From Brachionus rotundiformis (lineage: Eukaryota; Rotifera; Eurotatoria; Ploima; Brachionidae), in NCBI GenBank assembly GCA_016802295.1, contig JAESIW010000020.1, positions 4,503,710 through 4,567,709 on the forward strand: 64,000 bases of DNA, read 5' to 3'. Positions 1-14,057 of this stretch are shown piece by piece. The stretch's first letter is position 1. Each line of letters starts with the position of its first letter. Below the pieces are notes generated by a model, which had not been told where the DNA came from, did no database searches, and worked only from the letters and a program-made list of their open reading frames with translations. The position numbers and the translations under genes were made by a program.

Positions 1-3000
1 AGTCTTTTGCTCTTGTTTGGACTGAACTTGGATAACAAGATTGTATTTGTCGAAATTTGAATTACTTGGCTTGTAACTGAGTAAGTCTTGAATGGCAACT
101 TTGACTCCATCAGCTTGAAGGATTCTCGGAATGTACTTTGGTTTAAGTGGATTGAGTGATTGGAACATAATTTCTTTTAGATCATGACTTCTTAAAGGCA
201 TTATAAAACTATAGTCTTTTTCAGTTAGGCGAACAGTAAGCTGAGTTATGGTATTTTCTGTTTCATCTGAATATTGACTTGGTGACCAAGCTGATATTGT
301 AAGCACAAAACGATCTCCAATTTGGTAATTTTCTTTCTTAACTAAATCTTTATTGATGTAAACTTTACCATTTAGTTCGTCTATAATAAACAACTTTGAA
401 CCAAAGTCTGTGTCTAATATTTGTTTAACTTGGCTGTGGTTCGAATGAGCAACCAAGTTGTTTGGTAATTTGGTTAAAATTTTTTCATTAAAGCGTATTA
501 TTTGAAGCATTTCTATTCTGAATTTTACCAAACGCTTTATTTTCCTTTTAATTAGGTGAGATTTAGCGTAAAAAATGGCCGATTTGTGGAAGTCATTCAT
601 GTCAAAAGATAATTGACTGGATTGCTGGTTTCTTAAATCTTCGAATCTATACATTCGCTGTTTGGATGTATTCGAATTTATTTCCGTATCTAACAATTGA
701 ACACTAAGATAATAATCTTGTTCATCAAATTCAATGAAAAGCTTGTCCCTAACTACGTTCAATTGAACCCTTAAAAGTGATTTTTCATCTGGCTGAACTC
801 CGGGATCAATTAAGATCTTGCTGGTCGCTTGAATGGTTAAGTCATACACATCTCTCTCTTTTCTTTCCAATTCATCCATTAAGAATATTTCACCAGTGGT
901 TTCATTAAGTGAAAATTTTCCATCAATTTTACCATCAGTAATAAAATATTTAATTTGACTATTTTCTGGCAAAGCGTCTCGATCGAAAGCTGATGGTAAG
1001 ACAGTGACCAATGATCCAATGTCTAAATTTTCACTTACATTTATCTAAAAATATAATTATTAATGAAGCTATCTAAAAAAAATACTCGACTTTTACTCAA
1101 TTATAATTAACTTTAAATTTTATTATTTGAACAAAATATCTTTAATAATAAAATTAATTACCTTTAATGTTTGATTGTAATTAAATTCTGGTTCATTGTC
1201 ATCCAAGTCAATAATCATTATTTTCACCTTATATTCAGTAGTTAGCTCGTACTTAATAGATCTTTCCAAATCACTGACAATTTTATTAGAGCTCTCAGCT
1301 TCTTCCTTTATCATAATTCCACTATCTGTGCACAAAATTCTCAAATTAAATTCATTCTTAGTCTCATAATCGAAATTAACAAGAGAATAAACATGTCCAG
1401 TTACCGGGTCGATTTCAAAGTTTTTCCAATCATTCATGAAGTCTTTATCAAGTGAATAGCGGATTACTGACTGTCTATAGTCTGGGTCATAGGCCTTTAT
1501 TTCGAAAAGAAGCAGATCTAATGGCGAATTTTCCACAAAAATGAATTCGTTAACCATAGGACTAGTAACTATAGGAGCTTGGTCATTAATATCTATTAAA
1601 TTGACAAAAATAAGGCAGTCATCACTATTTCCACCCATGTCTCTAGCAACAATTCGAATTTCATAGGATTTTTCCACACTTGGCAAATCAGCATTTAGGT
1701 AAAAATTCAAGAACAAAGCTCCTGAATTTTTGTCAATGTAAAACACAGTGGTATTATCATTTGAATCTGAATTAAATTCGAAATCTCTTTCATTTATAGA
1801 TTTAATAAAATACTGAACAGTTCCATTTAATCCCAAATCATTGTCAACTGCATGCACTCTGGCCAAGTATTTTGGCAGATTGACCAATTTTTCTCGCACA
1901 TTGGCACGCTGAACAGGTTCATCAAAGCGTGGACTTTCATCATTTAGATCATTTAGCCAAATAATAACCTTGGTCGTATCGAAAAATTCCGGTTTACCAG
2001 AATTAAAAGCCAAAATGGTGAGATTAAATGACTCAACTCGCTCCCGATCCAATTTAAATGAATCTCTAACACTAATAAGACCAGAATTTTCATTTATAGT
2101 GAATATATTCTCATGGCTATTTGTTATCTTGTAGACTATCTGATTGTGCTCTTCACTCTTGTCTAAATCAGTAGCTTTAACAAATCCAACTTGGGTGTTC
2201 ATTGGTGAATTTTCATCAATTCTGAACTGATATTCCTCTCTGTCAAATATTGGACGATTATCATTATCATCCAAAATATTAACAACCACTTTTGCACTTG
2301 ACTTGAAAACACCATCCCAAGCATTGATAACAAACTCATATTTTCTTTGAGTTTCGTAATCAAAGCGATTAAATGACTCAATTTTGTATACCAATGGACT
2401 GACTTGGTTGAGTTTGAAATTAGATGATTCTTGGCCTATTAATTTTAGTTCAATAGGATTTAGTTGATTGACCGCTTGTGACTTAGCCGAATCCAAATCT
2501 GGATCATTCAGAGTCACAAATAGATTAAGATCAAAAGGCACTAATTTTTGGTTCTCTACCATGTCTACTTTATAAACTTGATCCGAGAAACTAGCCGGGT
2601 TATCATTTATATTCCTCAATTTCACAATAAAACTGCTGGTTCCACTTCTTATTTTGGAAAATGAGCTCATAACTTGGTTCTCCACGGCCTCTACTGTAAC
2701 AATAAATTCTTTAAATTGTTCATAATCAAGTTTTCTAGAGTCTTTGACTTCTATTAGACCTGATTCTTCATTGATCAAAAATGTATCATTACAAGTCAAC
2801 AGTTTAAAATTGAGTCTAACAAGTCGATTTTTCGATTTGTCATTTGGTTCATTGATTATTGAATTAAATGAGTTGAGCACTCGAGCATATCCAATTTTTG
2901 TACCAGGCTCAGAATTTTCGTCCAAATCGACAAAATTCGGAGTCTTTATTTCAAGACGATTTGTTTGTTGTTGATCAAAAGAATAGTAATTAGGATCAAT

Positions 3001-6000
3001 TTTAACTCTAATGTCATAACTAGACTCCAGTCTTTGTGGTGTTCCAAGATCTTGTGCCAATATCTCCAAATCATAAAGATCATGTAGATTGTGATTTTTA
3101 TTTTTTAATTTTCTTAAATTAATAAACAAATAAGAGTCTGAGTTTATTTCGAATAGCTCTTGATGATTGTCTTTTAAGCTATAAGCTACAGTTCCATTTG
3201 AGCCAAGGTCTGGATCGGATGCAGCAAAGTATCCTATCAAAGTTCGTTCATTGACAATTGGCAAAATTTTGTACTCTCTTGGAATTGATGGTAAAAATTC
3301 AGGTGTGTTATCATTTTCGTCCAGAATCTTAACAAAGCACTCAACACTTGATTTTAAGCTAACTCCATTAATCTCTGAGTCTTTGGCTGTTATTTCAAGG
3401 ATAAAATTGTCAAATCTTTCTCGATCAAGATCACCGACTAGGAAAAGATCACCAGTGTCTGGGTCAATATTGAACAAGTCATTCACAACTGTAATTTGAG
3501 TTCCTACTTTTTGTTCTAAAGTTCTCAAGGCCGACAAACTGAAATCAAATTTTGGATTATCTGGAAAATCTGCATCACTTGCTATGATTCTAAATAATTT
3601 TCCTCTTGGCATATTTTCTACCAGTGAAATACTACATTTCTTATCATTGTTCTCTTTTGGTAAATCCTCAAAGTTTGGTTTATTGTCATTTACATTAAGA
3701 ATTTTAATTGTAACTTTCTTGCTTATACTAAGCGGCTTTGGAGACTTATCCAAAACAACAATTGTAAGAACCAAATTTTTATTTTGTTCGTAGTCCAGAG
3801 GTCGAACCAAATACAAAAATCCTTCGGAATCAATTTCAACAATACCAGACTTGGGAGATATATCATAAGCTAGTTGTGAATTTACACCATCATCAATATC
3901 AAATGCTTTTATTTGGTAAAATTTGCTTCCAACAGATTCATCTTCTGAAAGTGTCAGTTCAATATCTGACTTGTCATAAAAACTTGGTGCATTATCATTC
4001 AAATCAAATAACTTTAGTAAAATCTCTTTTTTAGTATTTACAGTATGATCAGAGTTCTCAGCGCGAATTTTAATTCGAATTGCCGAGCCAATACTTGGCA
4101 AGTCTCGATCCAAATTAGTATTTTTAGTTTTGTAAATTTTGACTTCTCCACTCTGTGAATTAACATCAAGTCTAAATGCATTCAAGTCCAGACCAGTGAC
4201 TTTGTCTATTTTGTAAGTGATGTTTGAATTGTTGATGGTTCTGTCCAGATCGAACGCTTTGAATTTTGTAACAAAGCGTTCAATTCCAACAGTTGTTTCA
4301 TCATCTTCCAAAATAGTTGGCTCATAATTATAGCTTGAGTCAAATGTTGGAAAGTTATCATTTAAATCATTAATTATTATTTTAACTATTAGATTTTCAA
4401 TTATTTTTTCATGCTCATCCAAGACATCAACACTTAATAAAACCTCATCAGTTTGCTCTGCGTCTATTCTAGCATCACTTTTAGTCCTGACTATTCCACT
4501 TAATAAATCGACTTCAAACCAATTTGAGAAAATGTCTTCAGGTGTTGAAAATTCATTATTTAATTTATATCTAAGAACCCTATCGGTATCTTTAGGTTTA
4601 AGTTGAGTGATAAATTTATTTCCGGAAGAATTTTCATCTAGCTGAATTTCGACCACTCGTTCTTCAAAAAGAGAGTCAGAATCGGAATCTATTTTGATAA
4701 AAAGAGTTGTGGTGCTGCTAAGGCTATCATTTAATTTTGAAACAGCTCTGATGTTAAGAGCGTAAGAATCTCCAGAATAGAAAGAACGAGTTTTTCTGGT
4801 CTTTACAGCTCCGTCCTCTGAACCAATGCTAAACAGGTCATTGGGACTTGATTTTGTGTTATTGTTGGCATCAAGCTCAAACACAGAGTCCAAATAGTAC
4901 CTAACTCCTTGATTGTTTGGGTCCACTGCTTTGACTATATCTACAACATAGTCGTTGTCTTTGGACTCGGCTAGAGACCTTCGGTAAAGTGTTGTGAGTC
5001 TTGAGCCTCCAGCAAAGTGTTCAAAAACTGGTTTTTTGTCATTAGATGGTTCCACACTCACGCTTAGTTTAAAAACATCCTCAAGCTCAGGTCTATCTTC
5101 ATCTAAGGCTTTTATTTCAACCAGATATTCTCGAATTTTCTGATAATCCAAGTTTTGACCATCTCCTAGACTGATTACACCTTCGGGATCAATTACAAAA
5201 ATGGAAGAGTCCAAATTAATGTATTCATTAGAGGATTTTAAATATTTTACAGATATAATTTCTAATTTAGTATTTTTAAATTCTTGACTTATATCTTTAT
5301 CAGTCACATTCAATTTGGTAATTGTTTGACCAGGTTTAAGAGCTTCATTTACAAAAACTCGCCCACTATTATCAGCACTAAACTTTGGACCATTGTCATT
5401 TAAATCGATTACTTGAATGTTCATTTCCAAGTTGGTTTTTAGTTTGAATGGATTTCCATTGTCCGAACAAGTAATTACTAATTTAAAATGCTGTTGAGTT
5501 TCAAAGTCAAGTGGTGATGTTAGTTCCAAAAGACCAGACATTGGTTCAATTCTAAATTTTTGGCTTATTTCATTTGAATTTAGATCTTTATCAAAATAGA
5601 AGTAAATCGATCCATTGTAGGAAAAATCTAAATCAGTAGCATTTAGCAAGTATTTGAATTCATTGGTATTTTCTTCTATATTGTGCTCAATTATAGTTTT
5701 TGAATCAAATACTGGCTGGTTATCATTTATGTCCAATACACATACATCTAGCTCTAATTCGTCTTCAAGATCATCAGTATCATAAGCTATAACTTTGATT
5801 CTCAACGAAGCATTTGATTCTCGATCGATTCTATATGGGTTTAAGGTTTTTAATTCTCCAGTTACTTGATTTATTTGAATAAAATTATTCTCATCTATAA
5901 CTTTATATTTTACAATTGCATTTACACCATGGTCTGGATCAAAGGCTCGCACAGTTCCAAATACACTTTCTTCTGTTGAATTTTCCACTACACAGAATTT

Positions 6001-9000
6001 ATAATTGGAATTTTCGAATTTTGGCTTATTGTCATTTATGTCGATGATGTTTATCGATACATGTGTTGTGTATTCAAATAGACCATCTGAGCTAGTGGCG
6101 CGCACTTTGACATTTCTCATTTGCTTGACCAAGTCAATTTGGTCCATTTTTTCAAAATCAATTCTTTGACTTGTGGTTCGAAGAATTCCAGTCTTGGCAT
6201 CAATTGAGTAAAATGGATTTGTTTTGTTGTTCTCTTGAACAATTGAATATATAACTTCACTTGGATCTAATACATTCTTATGATTGGTATCTGGTATATT
6301 GGCTTTCACAGTCAAAACTGGTGTTTTTTCAGGTTGTTCTTCTTCGAGATTAACTGTGTAAAAGTCAACTGGCAGACCATTTGTTTCATTTACCCAAACA
6401 CTCATGCTTCCTTTATTCAGGACATTAATACGGACTATTTTTCTACTTGAGAGAGTATCCTTTAGCTCTAGAGGTCCGTCATATGCTATTATAGTCAAGA
6501 TGTATGGACTTTCGGAAACTAGTAGTTTTTGTGTTGAGAATATTCCTACAGATCCCCAGTATGAACTAGTTGAGTTTTGATTTTGTCTTAGTTCGAACTT
6601 GTCATATGAGCTTCTTGGTAAAAATGTGTCAAATTTGTATATAATTCTGTCCGGATTTGGATTTTCCATATCAGTTGCCAGGACTGTGCCTATCAGGGTA
6701 TTGGGTCGGATTGAATCTAAAACATTGAAGGTTTCTTCATTACCATTCACAAATCTTGGTGGCTTATTGTTAACAGGGATAACTCGAATTCGAATTTGTG
6801 CTCGAGAAACACCACGGTTTGGATACACAGGTTGTGGTATATTGTCAGTCACGACTATCTCTAGCAAGTAATGTGATTTTTTGACTATATCATAGTCGAC
6901 AATCATGTCATCACGAACTTTAAGAATACACCATGTAGTGTGTGGATCATGGGCGTCCAAGCTTGTTCGAAGTTCAAATGGATCCGATGTTTTGAGGCCT
7001 GTTCCGAAAACACATTCCAAGCCTGATGCACCATCTTTGTCAAATACGCTTATCTTTTGTAAAATAGCACCTCGGGTTTGTTCACCTTCTTGTATTTCAA
7101 TCAGATTTTCATTTTGTTTGTCCAATTGTATGTCAGGTGGATTATCATTTATGTTGTTGATGGCAATCGTCAAATTCATTATATCTGAAAGTGATGAATT
7201 GGACGGAGTTCCATACAGACCTGAGTCTTGGACAATTATTTCACATTGGATATGATTGAATTTGTTGAAAAATTCCAATTGTTCAGCATAACTAAGTTCA
7301 TTGTTGAATATTTTTGTTCGTGTCTCAATTACCTATAAATTTGATTAATTTATCAATATTTTTCCATTAAGTAATTAAGTATTAAGTTGAAAATAAAAGA
7401 GAAAAATTGAATTAAAATTTCTAATTTAAATCTTATTTTAATTTTTCAGATTTAATAAAAAAAATATAAAAAATTTTAGTTCCAAAAAAATACCTCATCG
7501 GTGTCGAAGTCAAGCAAAAGCTTGGAGCAAATTTCACCAGTTCGTTCATCAATGAAAATATCAAAAGTATTTGGTGAGCATTTGTTTATTCTATACTTGA
7601 GTGATTGATTACCAAATTGAGCCGATAAATCTTTATCAAATGCCTCGACTTTGACTATACTTTCTAACAAACTTGACTCATCTTTATTTATTACCAAATT
7701 TTTGTTAACAAACTGTGGTGCATTATCGTTTTCATCATCAACTTTTATAATTAACTTGCTCAATGATTCAAATTCACCATCTGAACATGACACATCTATT
7801 CTTATCAATGTCTCATTTGGTTTGAACAACTTCTCATAATCAAGCTTGTTCGTATAAGCCAAAAGAGCACTCTTGAAATTTTTGCTGGTCGAATTCTGGT
7901 ACACCAATCTGAATAAGTCATTTAAATTATACAATTTTGGTGTATCAATTATATTTAAGGTATCGTGTTTAGAGACATATTGGATCGATGTAAGGCTAAT
8001 TTCTAATTCTGAGTCCAAGTCTCTGTCATGACAATCAAATCTAAAATCATCAATGGTCTTATAAGTTTGGTTATCTAGGTCAAAAGTGGCCTCTTTTAGA
8101 GTTAATGAGCTTAAACCTGGCTGAATAACAGGTACGAATTCATTAACATCTTTGATTCTGATTTCAAAACGCTGAAGTTCTGAATTTCTTCCAAATGGAG
8201 CTGGTGCCAAGTCTCTTGCATAGCAGAAAAATATAATCAATTGTTCGGCTTCAGCGTCCAATGTGCCATTTAAATAAACTTTACCATTGATGGAATCAAT
8301 TTCCAAGATATTTAGATTTCCGATCAAAAAGTACTCTATTCGGCCTGGATCGCCTCTATCTCGATCATAGGCCTTGATAGAAGCAATTTCTTTTCTCTCA
8401 TAGACACCTTCCTCGAGTTCTATTACGCGGCCAGCTGGCAAAACTTCTTCAATTCTTGGCTGGTATTTATTCTCATTTTTTAGATCGATGGAAATTTTTA
8501 AATTTCCAATCACATCCAGTAAAATGTTAAGATAATCATTTTTTGTATACAATTTAATACTGATGTCCATTGATGTCGAACCGACAAGGCTATCTTCATA
8601 TTCTTCTAGTGACTTGTTCAAGCTGAGTAAAATTTCAGTCGGACCAAAGTTGACATTAGAAGTTGACTGGATCATTTTAGGAGCATAATTAAACAAGTTG
8701 GCAAATTTACCATTTAATTTAACAAAAATATCATACGGAAATGGATTTTCGATTTGAATCAATGGATCCAGACTTATTTTTGTATTAGCCATTGCAGATC
8801 GATACAATTCAGCTTGATATCTTCCATTTCTGGGCACATAAGTGGTCAATCTTTGCAATTGTCTAGCGTCTATTCTGTACACTTCACCATTAAAATAATT
8901 TTTATTTTTACCATCTGATAATTCAATTTTGAATTTGTTCTGTAAATTTTTTTCCAGTAAGGCTTCATCTTCGGCAATGGTTGAATTATTTTTCATAAAA

Positions 9001-12000
9001 AGTACATGTGTACCATTCAGTGAGAGCGAATAAAGTCTAGCAAGTTCGGGAGAGGTTCCATTTACATCAAATTTAACTTCAAACTTATTATTTTTATCTG
9101 AATCTAGAATTTTATAAGCCTTGATTAAATTTATGTTTTCGAAATTAGTTAATAGTTCTCTATTTTGGTCAAGTTCTTTGGTGATATAAGGCATGAAGTT
9201 GAGTGGTCTCTCCGGAAGTCCCAACTCTGGCATTGCTGGTATTGGCTTTCGTGGCGGAGCTGGTGTCGAACTAACAGCCTTTGTTATTGAATTCAAATAA
9301 TCGTCTAGATTACTAACAGAAACAACTATCAGGTTTTGTCCAAATTTTTCCGTTTCTTGTTCATCAAGCTCAAGTTCTGGTAGTTTGTCATTTACATCCA
9401 CAATATTAAAATTAAACTTAACGTTAAAATTGTCTTCGGTAACTAAAACTAAAGTTAGATTATTGACTAGATCATGGTCAAGCTTTCTAATAAGCTTCAA
9501 ATTTGAATTTTCATAATCATATCTAAAATAAAGCTCAGGATTATGCAAAGTATCGTTTGAGGATTCAATTTTAAAGCTTTCGGACAATGGCAGTTTGTGA
9601 TTAATGATAAAAGAACCTAGTTCAGCAATTATTGTATTTTCTGGCACTGATTCTTCAATGGAATAATGAGAATCATTTATTTTTCTGAATTGTTCTACTT
9701 TTGGTTCTAGCTTGTAAACAATTGGTGTCAAATGTTCACCATGATCTGAACGCTTTATCAGCTTTTTAATAGATAAGTCAACAAAAATAGCATTCTCGGT
9801 CTTTTTTCCGGCAGAGTCTTCTGCTCTAACAACCAATTTTATTCGGCTTAACTCACCGTCTTGTTTAAGCAAAGTCAAATAGTCATCATTGGACAATTTA
9901 GAAATATTAAAGCTTAAGCTTCCATTTTTTGGGTCGATGATAAATGGCAAATTGATTTCAGATTTTGAAGAGACCAGACTTTGTTCAACCAAAGCATAAA
10001 TAACCATGTCATCTTTGTCCAAATCGATTGCTTGAAATTGATAAATATCATTGGGTCTAATTGCTGATACTGTTGTTAAATTGTTTGGTGGATGAATGAA
10101 TAGTGGAATTTCATCGTTTTCATCATCAATTTCTACAAAAACTGGCTGAATATTTGACCAATATTTATTTGAATCAAGAGACAAAAAAGCCTGTACAAAA
10201 AAGGTTGATTGCTTGAATTTTTGCTCAGTGCTGGGATTTTCTCGGTCAATTTTAAAATTGGTCGTTTTTATCTCTCCAGTATTTTCATTTATTTCATAAA
10301 ATGGATTCTTGTCAACAATTTTGTAGCTAACTCTCACTGGCGATTTAAGACCGACAGGTATTACATTTACGGTCAGAATGGCAGTGTCTGGAGGAGTATT
10401 TTCACTTAAATTAACTTTATACTCAGGTTCGGACCATCTAAGCTCATCATAAATCTGTTCATTTTTGACTACAACAGTGACTTTACACTGATCTGATTGA
10501 GAATTACTATCAGTTACAGTAATTAGGAACTGATAAGTTTCATCAGTTAGCACTTCATTCAAACCAATCTCAACTCCATGTAAAAATTTATCACTATGAG
10601 TAGTTTTTATAAGAGAGAATTTATCACTAGTTGATTCAAATTTGAGTCCATTTTCAGAGTCCTCTTTATCCAAATCAGTGGCAAACAAACTGGCTATTAC
10701 TTGTCCTTTTGTATTGTGATTCTGATTTAACAATATACTGAGTTCATTTTGTGAAAACTTTGGTATTTCATCATTAATGTCATTTACCAAAATGATTACA
10801 TTTGTTCTAAATTCCAAATTTGCATTCAAATTAGCTATTATAGAAAAATTATAGATTTTATCTGAGTTTTCGTAATCAAATGGTTGGCGAAGAACCAATT
10901 GATTTTGATCGAAATAAAGGTGTTCGTTAAGAAAAATTGTTTGCTGATTGTTAAAGCCTTCTAATTTATAATTTATTTTCACATTTGGTAAAACATTTCC
11001 AATATGGCTCAGAGGACCGATCCAATTTTCGTCAACATTCAGCACATATTCTGTCTTATTGAATATTTGATCAAAAGCTGCTTTCTCAGATTCAATAATA
11101 TCAAGGCGTATAAGGAACGAGTTGGTGTTAAATTGGGACTTGCGGTTAAAATAATTGTCTTCACATGTTACATTTAACCAAATGGTATTTTTTTCAATGT
11201 TATCCGGATTTGTCAGGACTCGAACTAAAACAGACACTGAGCTAAATTGGTTTTCCAATTCGGCAGACATGTACTCATTGTCCAAATAGAATCTGGTATC
11301 ATTTACGCGACAATATAGAGATTTTAGTCCAAATTCATCGCTGAAATCTATGTCTTGAACTTTAGGTATAAAATGAGTATTGTTAATGTTTATGAGAGTG
11401 TGTTGGTAAAAATTTTTTTCCAAAGTGGCATTTAAAAATTCACCTTGGCTCAAATTGACATTGGCCAGCTCGGGCTTATTGTCATTTAAGTCAATGAGCT
11501 TGATGTAAATGGTCACATCATTGTACAAGTCAGATCTATCAACTAGTTTAGCCCTGAGTTTATACTCGTATATGTCTGATTTGTTGTTTATCTCAAACAA
11601 TTGGTCAAAATCACGGCTAGTATCAGTCGGATACAGAACAACAAATAGATCAGAGTTAACTTCCTGTTCTGGTTCATTTGAAACAAGTGAATCATTTTCT
11701 AAAATAGTGATCATATCTTTTCTGCTAATCCAAGTTTCCTCAAATTCGGGTGAAAACAAATTCAAAGGATCAGACAACTCCTCTAGTTTTATTTTAGATG
11801 AGCTTAGGTTTTCGTTAATTAACTTGAGTCTAAACTTTTGATTAGAGCTTTCTCTAAGCTTAAATTCATACTCAGAAAATTCAAAATAAGCAGCACGTTG
11901 TTCAGCAGATTGGGGTTTTAGATAAATAATTATCTCACTTCTAAGCTTCAAATCATCCATACCATCTTGGACAAAAACTGCAAATGTAATTGGTATTTTG

Positions 12001-14057
12001 GAAGTTGAGTCAAAATAACGACCGGGAATTCTTATATTAAATAGATTGGTAGTGGAATTATAGCTTTGTATAATTTGAAATGTATCATCTGGATGAAGAT
12101 ATCGGCAAAAATAGAACAATTCACCATCTCCACCTTTATCTTGATCCTCAGCTTTTACATCTAATACAAAATCTTGACCCTCTAGCACATTGTATAAGAA
12201 AATTCGCTGCTGTTGTTCAGTCGGAATGCCATCTTTTAGGAAAAAAGCAGGAGCTGGTAGCACAAACCTTGGCTTAAACTCATTTATATCTAAAATTTTT
12301 ATTCTAACCAAAGATCGAGTTTCATATTTGTTCAACGATTTTTCACTTCCTTTGGCAATTATCTCAAATTCAATAATATGACCATTGATTGTTACATTAT
12401 CCTCATAGTCATATGACTTGTCCATGTATAAACCCAATTTTGAATATCTGTATACTTGATCCAATTTGAATGAAAAATCTTTGTTAGTTGTGGACAAATT
12501 GATCCTTCCATTGACACCATGATCACAATCACTGACATATATAGGCTCTAACAATTGTCTTATATTCTCAACAACTTCAAACTCGTACAATTCCTTGTCA
12601 AATACTGGCAAACACATATCACCATTTATGACTTTAACAGTAACATGTTTGTCTGTAAAAAGGGAATTTTTGCCAGTCTCATCTGAAGATTCAATTGCTC
12701 TGATTGTAAAATATAAATTTTTTTCTTCTTGGTCCTCTAAAGTTATTGGTACAATACAGTCCAGGTACCATGTGCTGTTCTTAGAGTGCTTTTTTAGTTC
12801 AAAAAAGCCTTTAATATGGCTAGAGTCCTCCAATAGTTCGTATTTTATCTCTCCTAAGGGCTCATTATTTCCACTTATTGCCAAAATATCAAACACATGT
12901 CCAACTTTATTTTCATAAAATAAAACATAACCATCATCCATTGACACAAATTGTCTATTAAACAAGATAGAATTAAATGAATCTAAATTTTTTCTATCTG
13001 TTTCGACCATCATGTTATTTGGCTCAATAAATTTTGGCGGTAAATCAGGAACATCCAGTACTTGGATTTTAATAAGTTGTTCGCTAAATCCACCTGCAGT
13101 GTCACTAACAGTTAATAGAAGAACATGCTCTTTTTGGGTTTCGTAATCCAAATTGGAAATAAGTCTCAATTCACCATGGCTGTTTAAACTGAATGGAGAG
13201 TCGGCAATGCCTGTTTCGTAGTTGGTCAATCGAGTCTGCAATTGGGAATTTTGAGTGTCCGTATCTTTAAATTCAATCTTGTTGTCTGGGTTAATAACTT
13301 CGCCTATGGATGTATTCTCGAATATTTTAAATTCGAATTGCTTCGTAGTCAAATTGTAGTTTGGATGTTGGGTGACAATTTCTGGTTTTTCATCATCGAC
13401 GTCAGTGATTTCGATAGTACTGTATTTTTCAAGTAAATTAAAACCATCATAAGCATAGGTCAAATAGTTGTAGGACTGTTTTTTTTCGTAGTCTAGTTCT
13501 TGGTCCAAAATAACTTCACCAATCCACGAGTTTCCCATTTTTATTACATTTATCTTGAAGATTACGTCATCCGGATCTTCGTCGGGTCCAGTTTCGGACT
13601 CGGCTCTGCGTATGAAGTAGTACAAAGGTTGAGATTCGGGATCAAGGGCTAGCAAAAGATAGACCTTATGGCCGATTTTAGTATTTTCAGGAATTAGCAA
13701 AGATTCCATGCCTCCAGAGCGCGGCAGAGTTTCCACATTGTAGGACCATCGAGGACATTTGTTGGCTCGGTTTTCTGGCTTAAGATATGTTTCGAGAACA
13801 AAATTTTGGTATTTTTCCGGTATGGTTCGATCGCTAAATGTCTGATCTGCTCTCGCTTCATATCTTTTGCCTCCGCATATTATTGAATAATTATAAAATT
13901 GAGAAAGATTTTTTTTCATAAAATCTATTTCGAGCTTTAATTTGTGAATTTGTTTAAGTTCCTCTGCTTTGGAAAGACTTGTCAATTGATTTGAATAAAT
14001 TGGTTTGAAAAAAAAGATAATCAGACAAAAGAGACCAAGCAGAACTCGTTTGGTCAT
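1..14057 (-). CDS. Giant Fat/Dachsous-type cadherin (3' end outside window)
   Basis: Exons 7494..14057, 1162..7332 and 1..1044; introns 7333-7493 and 1045-1161; both junctions are phase 0 and the frame stays open to base 1. The best start is the ATG at 14057: the reading frame extends to a TTG at 14087, but the ATG begins a clean signal peptide (MTKRVLLGLFCLIIFFF). The 4593 codons seen hold roughly 33-34 cadherin repeats, counted from inter-repeat linkers such as DLNDN, DINDN and DENDN and from LDYE/FDYE motifs. The family mediates calcium-dependent adhesion and planar polarity at the plasma membrane. Linkers in the first exon are mostly degenerate (DVPDL, DINEF), while those in the second are mostly canonical. 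Residues around 1600-1870 lack a DxNDN linker and include a proline-rich stretch. The last exon drifts away from cadherin sequence, as expected before EGF/LamG/TM parts. Repeat number resembles Fat more than Dachsous, but the exact subfamily is not settled. Confidence 0.93.

Noticed and set aside
1123..7278. Second independent cadherin gene starting at 7278
   Set aside because: The apparent start is internal; exon 7332-1162 joins in phase to the exon ending at 7494 and completes a cadherin repeat across the joint.
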